DNA from: CBDVBZ01 sp965372355 | GTDB taxonomy: Bacteria > Krumholzibacteriota > Krumholzibacteriia > WVZY01 | Reading direction: 5' to 3' | Assembly: GCA_965372355.1 (NCBI GenBank) | Contig: CBDVBZ010000053.1 | Span: forward strand, 1-22,150 | Length of the DNA: 22,150 bases | Shown: piece after piece, positions 1 to 7,704 of the stretch | Numbering within the stretch: the first letter of the stretch is position 1 | Layout of the letters: each line of letters starts with the position of its first letter | Notes under the pieces: model-generated | Told to the model about the DNA's origin: nothing | Seen by the model: the letters and a program-made list of their open reading frames with translations, nothing else | The model's database searches: none | Made by a program: the position numbers and the translations under genes

Positions 1-806
1 ATCAGCTCTCTCGCAACCACCAACTCATTGCCCCTTGCCGCATCCAGGTCGATTGTCTTGAGGGATTCGATCCAGCCGTCGACGAGGACCTTCAAGCTCA
101 CCGGCATATCCTCCCGTTGAGCGTATACCTCAAAGGTCTTCCTTGCGCGCTCCGTGTCACTGCTGGTTCCCATGCAGACCCTCAAATAGCCTTCAAAGGT
201 GCCCCCCATATTCAGGAGGACCGGTCCGACTTTGGGATCACGGAAGACGCCCTCATAAGTGGCCATGGCCTGGTCGAACTGCCGGACGGCCATCTCGACG
301 TTGACGCGCTCGATGGGCGGGAGACTCCGCACGCTTGCCTGCTCGAGGAAGCTACTGCCCATTGCGAAGTCCTCTTCGCTTTCCACACGGGCGTGACAGG
401 TCATGCAGTTGTGCGTAAGCCTCGTCAACACGTAACGTGAACCCGTGTATTCACCTCGCTGGTAACGCCGTAGCGCCTCGCCCGCATCGTGTGCCAGAGA
501 GCCTTCGAGATAGGCAAAAGTGGGATCCACTGTGGCGCCGTGTTCGTCCAACTGCTCTGATGCGGTGGCCAGGGCGCGCAACGATGACAGTATGGCCTGC
601 CGGTTCGCGTCATCGCCGTAAGTCTCGGAATCCAGACCATACGTGTAGGCTCTCGCCAACGCCTGGAAGATGTTGAGCATCGTCATCTCGGTCTTATCGT
701 TCGCAGTCTGCGCGGGCGCGTCGCCCACAGCTTGCGGCAATAGAATTACTGCCGCGCATATCAGCGTGATGGAGACTATTGGCGATTTCCGTTTCAACAC
801 CTTCAT
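1..806 (-). CDS. Exported c-type cytochrome, cytochrome c'-like, 3' end outside the window
   Basis: The reading frame opens at the ATG at 806 and stays open to base 1, so only the first 268 codons are seen. An AAGGAGGGTGA ribosome binding site lies 2-3 nt before the ATG. Residues 1-33 form a signal peptide: KRK, then a hydrophobic run, then a probable cleavage near PAQTA. Residues 40-130 read as three amphipathic helices followed by one haem-attachment motif, CMTCH (C134, C137, H138). Helices ending in a single CxxCH is the pattern of the four-helix-bundle cytochrome c'/c556 class, so haem should be attached covalently in the periplasm. In that class the motif sits near the C terminus. Here at least 130 more helical, TPR-like residues follow, so the protein is longer than a plain cytochrome c'. 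It could be a redox carrier or a ligand or stress sensor. The haem protein call is firm and the subclass is tentative. Confidence 0.8.
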   Translation of the reverse strand, partial: MKVLKRKSPIVSITLICAAVILLPQAVGDAPAQTANDKTEMTMLNIFQALARAYTYGLDSETYGDDANRQAILSSLRALATASEQLDEHGATVDPTFAYLEGSLAHDAGEALRRYQRGEYTGSRYVLTRLTHNCMTCHARVESEEDFAMGSSFLEQASVRSLPPIERVNVEMAVRQFDQAMATYEGVFRDPKVGPVLLNMGGTFEGYLRVCMGTSSDTERARKTFEVYAQREDMPVSLKVLVDGWIESLKTIDLDAARGNELVVAREL

Positions 807-871
807 GTTCACCCTCCTTCGCAACACACGAGTTACCGCGTGATCGTTTCTGGACGATTTTCACTGATCGA

Positions 872-896
872 GTCTAGCACAACCTTGCGGGTCTAG
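872..896. repeat. Direct repeat GTCTAG x2, 19-bp period
   Basis: GTCTAG occurs at 872-877 and again at 891-896. The 19-bp spacing is close to two helical turns. The pair lies 66-90 bp upstream of the cytochrome start codon, where a promoter or operator for that gene would be expected. It could bind a dimeric regulator, but a repeat of only 6 bp may be chance. Confidence 0.3.
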
Positions 897-1011
897 AAAG
901 CCGAAGTCAAGTGCGCGGGACACGGCCGCAACGCAAGATAGTAGAGCAGGGATGGGGATGAAATCTACGGGAGAAAATTGATGTTTCTCAATGAGTGTCT
1001 TGGAGGGAGGG

Positions 1012-1054
1012 GTCCGATCCGGCCAAACAACTCTCCGATTCGGCCGGACCGGAC
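1012..1054. repeat. Imperfect inverted repeat, 12-bp stem
   Basis: GTCCG-A-TCCGGCC (1012-1024) pairs with GGCCGGA-C-CGGAC (1042-1054). This gives 12 Watson-Crick pairs around one A/C mismatch and a 17-nt loop. No T-run follows on either strand, so it is not an intrinsic terminator. It lies upstream of the lipoprotein promoter at 1154-1182, so it is not in that gene's leader. A regulator site or a small structured transcript is possible. Confidence 0.5.
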
Positions 1055-1153
1055 GGGTGGGGCGTCTTGGTCATAGACAACATAATCAACGGCATCAGAC
1101 GGGTCAAGCGCGGTGTCCGATACGAGGCGAACCCCTCGGAGGCCATGCGTAGA

Positions 1154-1182
1154 TTGACTGGGTGTTACTTTCCTGTTATTTT
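1154..1182 (+). promoter_or_regulatory. Sigma70-type promoter for the lipoprotein gene
   Basis: TTGACT (1154-1159) is followed by a 17-bp spacer and TATTTT (1177-1182). A TG lies one base before the -10 box, as in an extended -10 element. The predicted transcription start is near 1189. That places the upstream GTG at 1162 outside the transcript and supports translation from 1246 or 1249. Confidence 0.6.
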
Positions 1183-1245
1183 TGGGTTGCCCCACCGTTT
1201 ACGGCTCTCTCTGTGCATTCCCTTGAGCGGCGCTTTCGGAGAAGA

Positions 1246-2883
1246 GTGTTGACAAGCCATATTCGCAGATTTGGAATAGGGATCCCCATTGTCGCCCTGC
1301 TGGCATGCCTGGCCATGGGGCTCTCGTGTTCGGGGGACGAAGAGGGGGTCGTCAAACCGGCAAAACCAGCGGCGCCCACCGTCGTTGGAGTCAACTCCAC
1401 GCGTCCCAATGGATCGCTGACGATGTGCGCTGAGCCCCAGGGTGAGGCCTCGCAGCTCGAGTACCAGTTTGATTTTCGCGTGGGCGATGTGGGTGGGCTC
1501 ACCGATTGGTCTCCCGATAGCTGCCGGAGCTACTCCTGGGGCCCCGAGGGGAGATACGAGGTAAGCGCAAGGATCCGGCAAGGTACCCTCGTCTCCGACT
1601 GGTCGGACGAGTTCGTCGTCGTGGTCATCGATGAAACGATATCGGTCCCGGAGCCCCCGGCGGGTGAGGACTTCGTCATTGTTGGCCGTAACATCCGCGT
1701 ATGCGGGAGTGGTGCGGCGAGCAATCTTGGACACCCCGTCGAGTACCGCTTCAAGATCGAGCCGGATCATGTGATGGGCTGGCACATCGACAAATGCTCT
1801 TACATCCCGTGGGCCGTGCCGGGGACGTACAGGGCGAGAGCGCAGGCCCGATGCGCACTGCACAACGGGATTGTTTCGTATTGGTCCCAATTTTTCGAAT
1901 TCAGAGTCGTCTCGGGGGCGGACACCCGAATCGTTCGTGTAATCAATGAACCCGAGCTCGGGGCGGGTCCGGAGACCGAAATCAACTTTCTCGACGCTGT
2001 ACCCGACACGCTTCCATCGGGCAGCTGGGTCACACTGATTGTGGAGGGATCGAATCCAAATTATCCGTTTGGCAGTTGTACCGACCCGATAAACCGGTGT
2101 ATCGGCTTTCAGCTTCACTACGAGCGCGTACGCGCGACCGCCAGCAACAGTCATTTTGTGTCAGCGTGGCTGCCGCTGTTGCCCTTTGACGGCAACCCGA
2201 ACGGCCTGCAAGACACACTCCGTATGAACATCGGCAGCGTCGACTACGACGTGCACGCGAGGGCGGTGGATGAGTTCGCAGCAGACATCGAACCCGCGCG
2301 TCTACCCCTCATTGGCAATTTCGCGCCGATTCTCGACGACTATTATATGGAGAACCATGACGGATCGGTCATCCGTCACGGCGATACGCTCACCTTTGAC
2401 TGGTGGTCACCCGAGAATACGGACACAATCGATATTGGGCGCGGCGAGCGCAAGAAGCAGTTCTCTTTCACCATCACCGCCAGGGGCCACGATGATCCCA
2501 GGGATCCGGCCGGGTCCGCGATCAAGGGTTGGCGCTATTTCTTTGTTTCTGTCGACAATTCGCTGCTGCTGTACGATTTCGCGCGAGCAGGTAACTGGGT
2601 CAAGGCACTCGGGGACAATACTCTGTCCGACGTTTTTACGTGGACTGTCACTTATTCGCTGGATGACATCAACGGCAACAGTGTATTTGCCGATCTCCCG
2701 GTGTGGGCGAACAGCGCGGTGGATTTTGCCATCCGCGGACGCGACACGGGGCCCACAGATACGTTTGAGCAGTTCGTTTACCTGAACGGTGAGAGACTAC
2801 CGGTGAACCAGTACAACGTATGGGAATACGGGCGAAGGACAGAGGCGGGCTTCCAGCGGTTCTTTATCCAGATCAGACGCTAG
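1246..2883 (+). CDS. Predicted lipoprotein with tandem beta-sandwich repeats
   Basis: The family is not recognised by name. The N terminus (SHIRRFG, then a hydrophobic run) is an export signal. LLAC gives a probable lipidation cysteine at residue 21; a second cysteine at 28 is less likely because it lacks a proper lipobox. Two related modules follow, at about residues 43-130 and 140-222. Both share a Cys near the first strand, an EYxF strand, a W...C turn, a Y-x-A-R strand and an S-x-W-S turn, like fibronectin-III or Ig-type sandwiches with a possible disulfide. The remaining 300 residues are also strand-rich. No catalytic motif is visible, so a surface binding or structural role is inferred. 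The frame is open from GTG 1162, but the promoter at 1154-1182 rules that start out. GGAG at 1238-1241 serves GTG 1246 (spacing 4) or TTG 1249 (spacing 7). Confidence 0.75.
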   Translation: MLTSHIRRFGIGIPIVALLACLAMGLSCSGDEEGVVKPAKPAAPTVVGVNSTRPNGSLTMCAEPQGEASQLEYQFDFRVGDVGGLTDWSPDSCRSYSWGPEGRYEVSARIRQGTLVSDWSDEFVVVVIDETISVPEPPAGEDFVIVGRNIRVCGSGAASNLGHPVEYRFKIEPDHVMGWHIDKCSYIPWAVPGTYRARAQARCALHNGIVSYWSQFFEFRVVSGADTRIVRVINEPELGAGPETEINFLDAVPDTLPSGSWVTLIVEGSNPNYPFGSCTDPINRCIGFQLHYERVRATASNSHFVSAWLPLLPFDGNPNGLQDTLRMNIGSVDYDVHARAVDEFAADIEPARLPLIGNFAPILDDYYMENHDGSVIRHGDTLTFDWWSPENTDTIDIGRGERKKQFSFTITARGHDDPRDPAGSAIKGWRYFFVSVDNSLLLYDFARAGNWVKALGDNTLSDVFTWTVTYSLDDINGNSVFADLPVWANSAVDFAIRGRDTGPTDTFEQFVYLNGERLPVNQYNVWEYGRRTEAGFQRFFIQIRR

Positions 2884-3640
2884 TGTCGGAATTACAGAAC
2901 GCGGGTGAGCATCCGGTTGAGTCGCGAGCGAATGGTGTGGCGAGTGATGTTTGCTTCAATCGTCCTAGTGCGGACGGCTTCTCTCGACCCCGCAAAGCGA
3001 TCCTTCTCAGGCAGGCTTTTTGTTAACCGCACGTCCGCTCCACAACCACCCATAAAAAAAACGAGAGTTCGCCCGTTACCTACCGTGTCGCTACGCCCTT
3101 CAGAGGCCCATGCGGCAACCGCTTCGCTAAGTGCAATTAAGCTTGAGAGCAGAGGGCTCACGTGAAGGAACGGGGTTACTCTCGTCACCCATGAGTATGG
3201 CAGCGACCTCTTGAAATGTCAATCCCCAAACAACCGCTTCCGCACGCCACATACTCGGTTTTTTGACCCGCTCTTGAACGGGTGGTTCGAGCATTCTCGT
3301 CTCGTGCCCGGCATACGGCTTCCGACGTCGATGTACTGCGTTGCAACGGGGGTCACATCAATGGATTATGAGGAACACTTCGAGTGTCTGGGTGCGTCAG
3401 AGTGGGTCGCGTTGGGGGAGGTGAAACGGAGGTGTTCCCGGCTGCGCTGCAATGCTCGTGCTGAGCAGTCGGGAACACCGAAGGGGTTCACCTTCTCAGC
3501 CACCAGAGAAGATCAATAAAGTAAATCTTAGGCATTACACACCCCCCTTAATAGGGTATCGATTTACTTGCATCCTGGCAGTCTTTGCGGGAATGCATTC
3601 GGGAAGGTGCAAGAACCGTTCCGAAGGGAGGGGAAGTGGC
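2884..3640. other. Intergenic region between convergent genes
   Basis: These 757 bases separate the stop codons of two convergent genes. Several short open frames exist on both strands, but none has a ribosome binding site or a recognisable protein, so I leave them out. The main content is the rod-shaped inverted repeat at 3415-3497 and a small hairpin at 3375-3387 (ACACT-TCG-AGTGT). An A8 tract sits at 3054-3061, and an ACCCG/CGGGT hairpin at 3266-3283. No clear intrinsic terminator is visible for either flanking gene. The length is unusual in a window where most genes abut or overlap. Confidence 0.6.
3415..3497. ncRNA. Candidate structured RNA: 83-nt two-stem rod
   Basis: The inner stem pairs 3431-3445 with 3465-3479: 15 bp including one G-U, starting GGTGTTCCCG, with a 19-nt loop. 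The outer stem pairs 3415-3425 with 3487-3497: 11 bp including two G-U. An internal loop, ACGGA opposite GAAGGGG, lies between them, and next to the inner stem its GA/GA ends could form tandem sheared G-A pairs. About 26 pairs in 83 nt is far beyond chance. No U-tract follows on either strand, so it is not a standard terminator. Strand and promoter are unknown. Alternatives are a DNA-level repeat element or a 3' stabiliser for either convergent transcript. Confidence 0.4.
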
Positions 3641-6127
3641 CTAAGCGCCGTTCATAACTCCGATTATAGCCGTTTGGTCGTCATCCTGGCGCCCCCCGCC
3701 GAAGTTGCGTACGGCGGCAAAAAGCAATTCCTGCAGCTCTGTGAGCGACAGATTTTTATTCGTGCGAAGGAGGGTAATCAAACGGGACTCATCGAACAAC
3801 TCGCCATCGCTGTTACGCTGCTCGGTTATCCCGTCGGTGTAGAGACACAGCATGTCACCGCTATCCACTCTGACGTGACCCTCCTGGTAGGATTGGTTGG
3901 GTTCGACCCCGAGCGGCATGCCGCCTTCGCCGAGGCGGTCCGTATACTCGGCCTTGCAAAGGAGAGCAGGGCAGTGACCGGCGTTGGAAAAGGTAAACGA
4001 CGATTCGCCGATGTCGAGAACACCGTAGAAGAACGTTGCAAACTGGCCCGACTTGGCGTTGTCGACGAAATAGCGGTTGAGCTCGTTGAGGAGATCGCCG
4101 GGGCTCATCCGCGCGCGGAGCGCAAGGTTCTTGAAGACGGCGACCAGGGAAGACACGAGCATCGCCGCGGGCACTCCCTTGCCCCGGCCGTCGGCGATCC
4201 CGACGCCGATGCGGTTATCGTCGATAGAGAAGTAGTCGAAGTAGTCGCCACACACTTCAACGGAACTTAGCATCTTGCCGAGTATCGTGAGACCGGGGTG
4301 GTTGGGGGGACGCTTTGGCAGGAGACCGAGTTGTATTTCTCGGGCCAGAAGGACCTCATTCTTGAGGCGCTCCTGCTCGACGGTTGCCTCGTGGAGCTCT
4401 GCATTCTCGAGCACTAGCCCAAGATGTTCAGCCATACGTTCGAGGAGATACGAATCAGTCTGTGAGTAGAGCTGCCCGGATCGTTTTGGACCGATAACGA
4501 CCAGGCCTTTGAACGAATCCGATGAACCCAACAGCAAGCAAACGGCAGCGCCGCTTCGCGACAGAAACTCCGCCGATTGTTCATCCAGGTGTCGGCGCCC
4601 CCAAAAGCGATCCATATGCTCCACCATCAATGGCTTGTTGTAACGGGTCAAATACCGGCCAAGCAGCGACTCGGTAGAAAAGGACGGGGGGGGTGCAGCA
4701 TCGTCGCCGGTTATGCGCTCGATGATCCATTCCTTCTCTTCACCGGTTTGTGTGTAGAACGCCGCGAAGGACGCTTTCAACACCGTATCGAGGCGACCGA
4801 AGAAACAGTCCAGGATTTCGCTCTTCTTGAGTTTCTTCGACAGCTGCCGGTTGAACTCGACGACCTCGTGTTTCTGGTCGTAGCCCCCTCGGAAGAACAC
4901 GCGATCGGCCACGCGCTGGACCGCGTCCCGAGCCGGAGCGAATATGACGGCGAGAACCAGAATGGCAATGACAGAGAAATACGGCGGTCGAAGATTGAAC
5001 TCGCTGGTCAAATAGTCGCCTACGAGGTTCACGAGCATGTAGTAACAGGCGATGATCGCACCCGTCAGGATGGCATAGACAAGGCTCTTGCGGAGCACGA
5101 TATCGAGCTCGATTACACCGTGTTTGAGGATCGCATACCCGAAGGAGATCGACACAAAGCCAAGCATGATGACCGTCAGGGAGTCCCACGACGCATGCGG
5201 GCCGGCAGATATCTGGCGCCAAACGACCATGACCAGAAACGGCACAATCCCCACAATCGTTCCGAGTATGGCGACGCGGAGTCTCTGTCTGAGCGCGACG
5301 GATGAGGCGCGGTAGTTACGGATAAAGATGAACAGCGAGGCAACCAGAAACACCGTCATGTACCCGGCAGATACGATCAGAACGAGCCGCATGACGGCGG
5401 GACTCGCTGACACACCGAGAAACTGGCGGAACGCAAAAAAACAACCGATGAAGAAGAGAAGCGTCGGTATTGAGTATAAGAGGAGCACGCGACGAGTTTG
5501 CTGGCGTTGACTCAAACGGTGAGGCCGGTCGTGAAAGACAAGGAAGAAGTGGAGAAATACAACGGGGAACATCAAGATCAGCGCGTCCTCCAGAAACTCC
5601 CCGGCAAGCTGGAGCCACGCCGCGTGAAAGATCGGCCGATCGGTCAGGAAGAAAGCGAGGATCGCGCAGGTGAGCGCGAAGAGCGTGCCGACCCGATCGC
5701 CGCGACGCGCAAGGACGAGGAGCGCCATCATCAGGAACGTAAAACCGACGAGGAGAAAGGCAAGGCGGCGGTAGATGATCGACAAGGGAAGCGGTGCGTA
5801 GTTGACGGTCGCCGTTCGCATCTCGTCGCCCCTGCGCAGCGTGTAGGTCTGCGGGGCAAAACCGGTGTTCAAACTGACCAGGTACCGCAGGTGGTTGAAA
5901 TTTCGCACGCGCTGCCCGTCCACAGCGACGATCTCGTCGTCCGGCAGGATCGCGCCGTCGTTATTCGGGCCGTCCGACGCCACGTTCTGGACAAGGAGAT
6001 TGAGGGTTGCGATCCCCGAGTACGGGGGACGGATCAGATCCCTGGCGCCTGGAAACTCGAGAACGATGATCGAGAGGATGAAGACAAGGAGTGCTATCCT
6101 GGTGAGTTGACGCGGTCCCTTGTACAC
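3641..6127 (-). CDS. Membrane PP2C-type (SpoIIE/RsbU) serine phosphatase with PDZ and GAF domains
   Basis: This is an inner-membrane signalling phosphatase. Residues 9-23 are a membrane anchor, and 30-108 form a PDZ domain (ILPDDEIVAVDGQRV). About nine membrane spans follow between 120 and 400, and their end resembles ComP-type sensors (ELDIVLRKSLVYAI). Residues 430-575 form a GAF-like sensor, a short helical linker follows, and 590-828 are the PP2C/RsbU catalytic domain. The metal-binding acidic motifs are present: CGDYFDYF (D628), ADGRGKG (D646), YTDG (D765) and QDDDQT. Members of this family dephosphorylate anti-anti-sigma factors in partner-switching pathways, but no such partner gene is in the window. 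The start is GTG, with AAAGGAGG 7 nt upstream. The gene is divergent from the TPR gene. The domain call is firm; the signal sensed is unknown. Confidence 0.9.
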   Translation of the reverse strand: MYKGPRQLTRIALLVFILSIIVLEFPGARDLIRPPYSGIATLNLLVQNVASDGPNNDGAILPDDEIVAVDGQRVRNFNHLRYLVSLNTGFAPQTYTLRRGDEMRTATVNYAPLPLSIIYRRLAFLLVGFTFLMMALLVLARRGDRVGTLFALTCAILAFFLTDRPIFHAAWLQLAGEFLEDALILMFPVVFLHFFLVFHDRPHRLSQRQQTRRVLLLYSIPTLLFFIGCFFAFRQFLGVSASPAVMRLVLIVSAGYMTVFLVASLFIFIRNYRASSVALRQRLRVAILGTIVGIVPFLVMVVWRQISAGPHASWDSLTVIMLGFVSISFGYAILKHGVIELDIVLRKSLVYAILTGAIIACYYMLVNLVGDYLTSEFNLRPPYFSVIAILVLAVIFAPARDAVQRVADRVFFRGGYDQKHEVVEFNRQLSKKLKKSEILDCFFGRLDTVLKASFAAFYTQTGEEKEWIIERITGDDAAPPPSFSTESLLGRYLTRYNKPLMVEHMDRFWGRRHLDEQSAEFLSRSGAAVCLLLGSSDSFKGLVVIGPKRSGQLYSQTDSYLLERMAEHLGLVLENAELHEATVEQERLKNEVLLAREIQLGLLPKRPPNHPGLTILGKMLSSVEVCGDYFDYFSIDDNRIGVGIADGRGKGVPAAMLVSSLVAVFKNLALRARMSPGDLLNELNRYFVDNAKSGQFATFFYGVLDIGESSFTFSNAGHCPALLCKAEYTDRLGEGGMPLGVEPNQSYQEGHVRVDSGDMLCLYTDGITEQRNSDGELFDESRLITLLRTNKNLSLTELQELLFAAVRNFGGGRQDDDQTAIIGVMNGA

Positions 6128-6241
6128 GATCCAGCCTCCTTTACGGAAGTTCGGCGGGAAATTCCGGACCCGCGGACGAAACCATAGCTTCGGGGCGGGC
6201 GTGCCGGGGTGTCAACACGATTTTGCCGGGCCGGGGGGTGG

Positions 6242-6257
6242 CAGACCGGGCGGTCTG
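6242..6257. promoter_or_regulatory. Dyad-symmetric site in the divergent control region
   Basis: CAGACC-gggc-GGTCTG is a perfect 6-bp inverted repeat. It lies 16 bp before the -35 box of the plus-strand promoter and about 115 bp upstream of the phosphatase start. That position suits an operator shared by the divergent genes. It could also act as a weak hairpin. No regulator is identified. Confidence 0.35.
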
Positions 6258-6273
6258 GACTCAGACAAAAGGC

Positions 6274-6302
6274 TTGCCCGGGCCAATTCGGTGTGATACT
6301 TT
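6274..6302 (+). promoter_or_regulatory. Promoter for the TPR gene pair
   Basis: TTGCCC (6274-6279), a 17-bp spacer and TACTTT (6297-6302), with TGA directly before the -10 box (extended -10). The predicted transcription start, near 6309, lies about 40 nt before the ATG at 6348. On the opposite strand a perfect TTGACA (6210-6215) faces the phosphatase gene, but I found no -10 box at a normal distance from it. Confidence 0.45.
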
Positions 6303-6347
6303 CTATCGGTTAACTGTAACTTACATTGGCTTTGGGGGTTAGGCCGC

Positions 6348-7016
6348 ATGGCTAAGAGACGTAGACTGAAGAAAAGGGAACTCAAAGAAGATCAGTTAGT
6401 AACCACCGCCCTGAAGGTTTCGAATTTCGTGCAGGAACGGTTTGCCCATGTGATCACTGGCGTTGTGGTTCTCATCGCTATCGTTGCGATCGTTCTTTTT
6501 GCATCGCACGCGAGGAAAAACAGCGCCCTGGCTGCCGAGCGCGAGTTCTCGGTTGCGATGAACCAGTATCAGACGGGGCAATACGAGCTGGCGGGTACGG
6601 CGCTTGCTAGTCTTGCCGATCAGCACTCGGGGCGTCGCAGTGGCAAGGTCGCCCTGTATTTTCTCGGCGAGACCCGGATGGCTCAGTACCGTTACCAGGA
6701 AGCCATTGAGGCTTACGACCGCTATCTGGATAAAGTCGGAGACAGTAGCGAGTTTTCCCAGGCGGCGATCATCGCCAAGGGACTCTGTTACGAGGGGCTT
6801 GGACAGTACCGAGAGGCAGCCGAATTGATGGACAGCGCCTCAAAACTGATGGATCCGGGGGATGCACGGTACTACGAGACGTTGTTCAATGCCGGCAGCT
6901 TCTACTGGGAAGCGAGTGACGAACGCACCGCGGTCGATCGTTTTCGCCAGGTGAGCGAGGGTGCCAGCGGGCCGCTCAAAGAGCGGGCGGCCATGTGGGT
7001 GTCGCTCATAGAGTAA
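6348..7016 (+). CDS. Membrane-anchored TPR protein
   Basis: A 222-residue protein. Residues 1-33 are basic and cytoplasmic (AKRRRLKKREL). One membrane span lies at about 34-53. The rest, at about 60-222, is helical TPR-like sequence facing the periplasm, with phrases such as YFLGETRMAQYRYQEAIEAY and GLCYEGLGQYREAAELM. The layout (short basic tail, one anchor, extracytoplasmic TPRs) resembles YfgM, an ancillary factor of the Sec translocon, and related TPR_21 proteins. Sequence identity to YfgM is not obvious, so an exact equivalence is not claimed. TPRs bind protein partners, so an assembly or chaperone role is likely. The ribosome binding site is weak (GGGGGTTAGG). The next gene starts 12 nt downstream, indicating a two-gene operon. 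Confidence 0.7.
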   Translation: MAKRRRLKKRELKEDQLVTTALKVSNFVQERFAHVITGVVVLIAIVAIVLFASHARKNSALAAEREFSVAMNQYQTGQYELAGTALASLADQHSGRRSGKVALYFLGETRMAQYRYQEAIEAYDRYLDKVGDSSEFSQAAIIAKGLCYEGLGQYREAAELMDSASKLMDPGDARYYETLFNAGSFYWEASDERTAVDRFRQVSEGASGPLKERAAMWVSLIE

Positions 7017-7028
7017 CGATTGGATACC

Positions 7029-7412
7029 ATGTCTGAGGATCATAAAACCAAGCAGGTCGACAGCGTCCTGCTTGCCGATCACGAGCGCTGGTACGCCGCG
7101 ATCAGCTATTTGTTCTTCTTTTGTTTCTTTGGGCTGTGGAAGGCCCGTGAGAGCGAGTTTATTCGCTTTCACGCCCGCCAGGCGTTTCTCCTGTTTCTCG
7201 CCGAGATCATCAGTCTCTTTGTGATCGTCATCCTCGATCAGACCGTCGGCCGTCTGCCGTTTCTGGGGCTCCTTATCCTGATTCTCGTCCAAATCGTTGT
7301 CTACCTGGTCGCACTCCTCCTATCCGTCATGGGGTTTGTAAAGGCGCTCTTCGGGGAGAAGTGGGTTCTGCCATTCTTCGGTCACTACAGCGACCGCGTC
7401 CCAATCATCTGA
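7029..7412 (+). CDS. Small DUF4870/Tic20-like membrane protein
   Basis: A 127-residue protein with three to four membrane spans (about 22-38, 48-70, 75-90 and 90-112). The first spans are joined by ESEFIRFHARQ. That FxRFHARQ loop is the signature of the DUF4870 family, which is distantly related to the Tic20 import component; no biochemical role is established for bacterial members. ATG 7029 is chosen because TTG 7020, also in frame, has no better ribosome binding site. It lies 12 nt after the TPR gene and is probably translated from the same mRNA. A perfect hairpin (7458-7472) lies 45 nt after the stop. Confidence 0.75.
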   Translation: MSEDHKTKQVDSVLLADHERWYAAISYLFFFCFFGLWKARESEFIRFHARQAFLLFLAEIISLFVIVILDQTVGRLPFLGLLILILVQIVVYLVALLLSVMGFVKALFGEKWVLPFFGHYSDRVPII

Positions 7413-7457
7413 CCCTTCCATTTGATCTCTCTGCAAGGCCGGACCCGACCATCTCAC

Positions 7458-7472
7458 CGGCGCATGGCGCCG
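7458..7472 (+). terminator. Possible terminator hairpin after the TPR/DUF4870 pair
   Basis: CGGCGC-ATG-GCGCCG is a perfect 6-bp GC-only stem with a 3-nt loop, 45 nt after the stop codon of the upstream gene. No U-tract follows, so it is not a standard intrinsic terminator. It may pause polymerase or protect the 3' end. Confidence 0.3.
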
Positions 7473-7704
7473 CATGTGCGTGCTTTGGCGTGGGCGACAC
7501 GTCGCGCTTCCGGGTAACTGTGTTTAAGGGGATGGCGTGATGACCGGCCGTATGAGGGCCGTCGCTTACGGACAAAAAGGAGGGGAATTCGGCGGGAAAG
7601 CGCGTGTGAGGGCGAGAAGGCGGTGTGATGGGTGTCGCATAAGATATATTATGTTAACCTGTGGATGGGAGAGTCTGAGCAACCCGCTTTCTGCAATTCA
7701 GAGG

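Larger units (their letters stand above)
807..1245. other. Divergent intergenic region between the cytochrome and lipoprotein genes
   Basis: No convincing gene lies in these 439 bases. They hold the start signals of two divergent genes: the minus-strand cytochrome (start 806) and the plus-strand lipoprotein (start about 1246). Inside are two GTCTAG copies 19 bp apart (872-896), a small GAGAAA/TTTCTC hairpin (971-989), a long imperfect hairpin (1012-1054) and a good plus-strand promoter (1154-1182). Short open frames overlap both strands here, but they lack ribosome binding sites and look random in composition. Confidence 0.6.

Noticed and set aside
874..887. Sigma54-like TAGCAC...TTGC
   Set aside because: The -24 box has A for the essential first G, and the spacing between the two boxes is one base too short.
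1162..1245. Longer N terminus for the lipoprotein from GTG 1162
   Set aside because: It would begin inside the promoter, before the predicted transcription start, and would put 28 extra residues before a normal signal sequence.
2892..3188. 98-codon minus-strand open frame overlapping an 86-codon plus-strand frame
   Set aside because: Neither has a start signal or a family match; the two shadow each other in a gap between convergent genes.
3259..3283. T-run next to an ACCCG/CGGGT hairpin, resembling a terminator
   Set aside because: The T-run precedes the hairpin on the plus strand, and on the minus strand the hairpin is followed by A residues, so neither direction gives a terminator.
3480..3506. 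tRNA-like 3' end: GAAGG/CCTTC arm followed by CCACCA
   Set aside because: The loop has six bases without the TTCRA order, no matching acceptor strand exists upstream, and no anticodon arm can be drawn.
3211..3519. 102-codon plus-strand open frame
   Set aside because: No ribosome binding site, no recognisable protein, random-looking composition, and it runs through the 83-nt rod structure.
7578..7583. Perfect AGGAGG in a purine tract
   Set aside because: No start codon lies at a workable distance downstream; probably chance.
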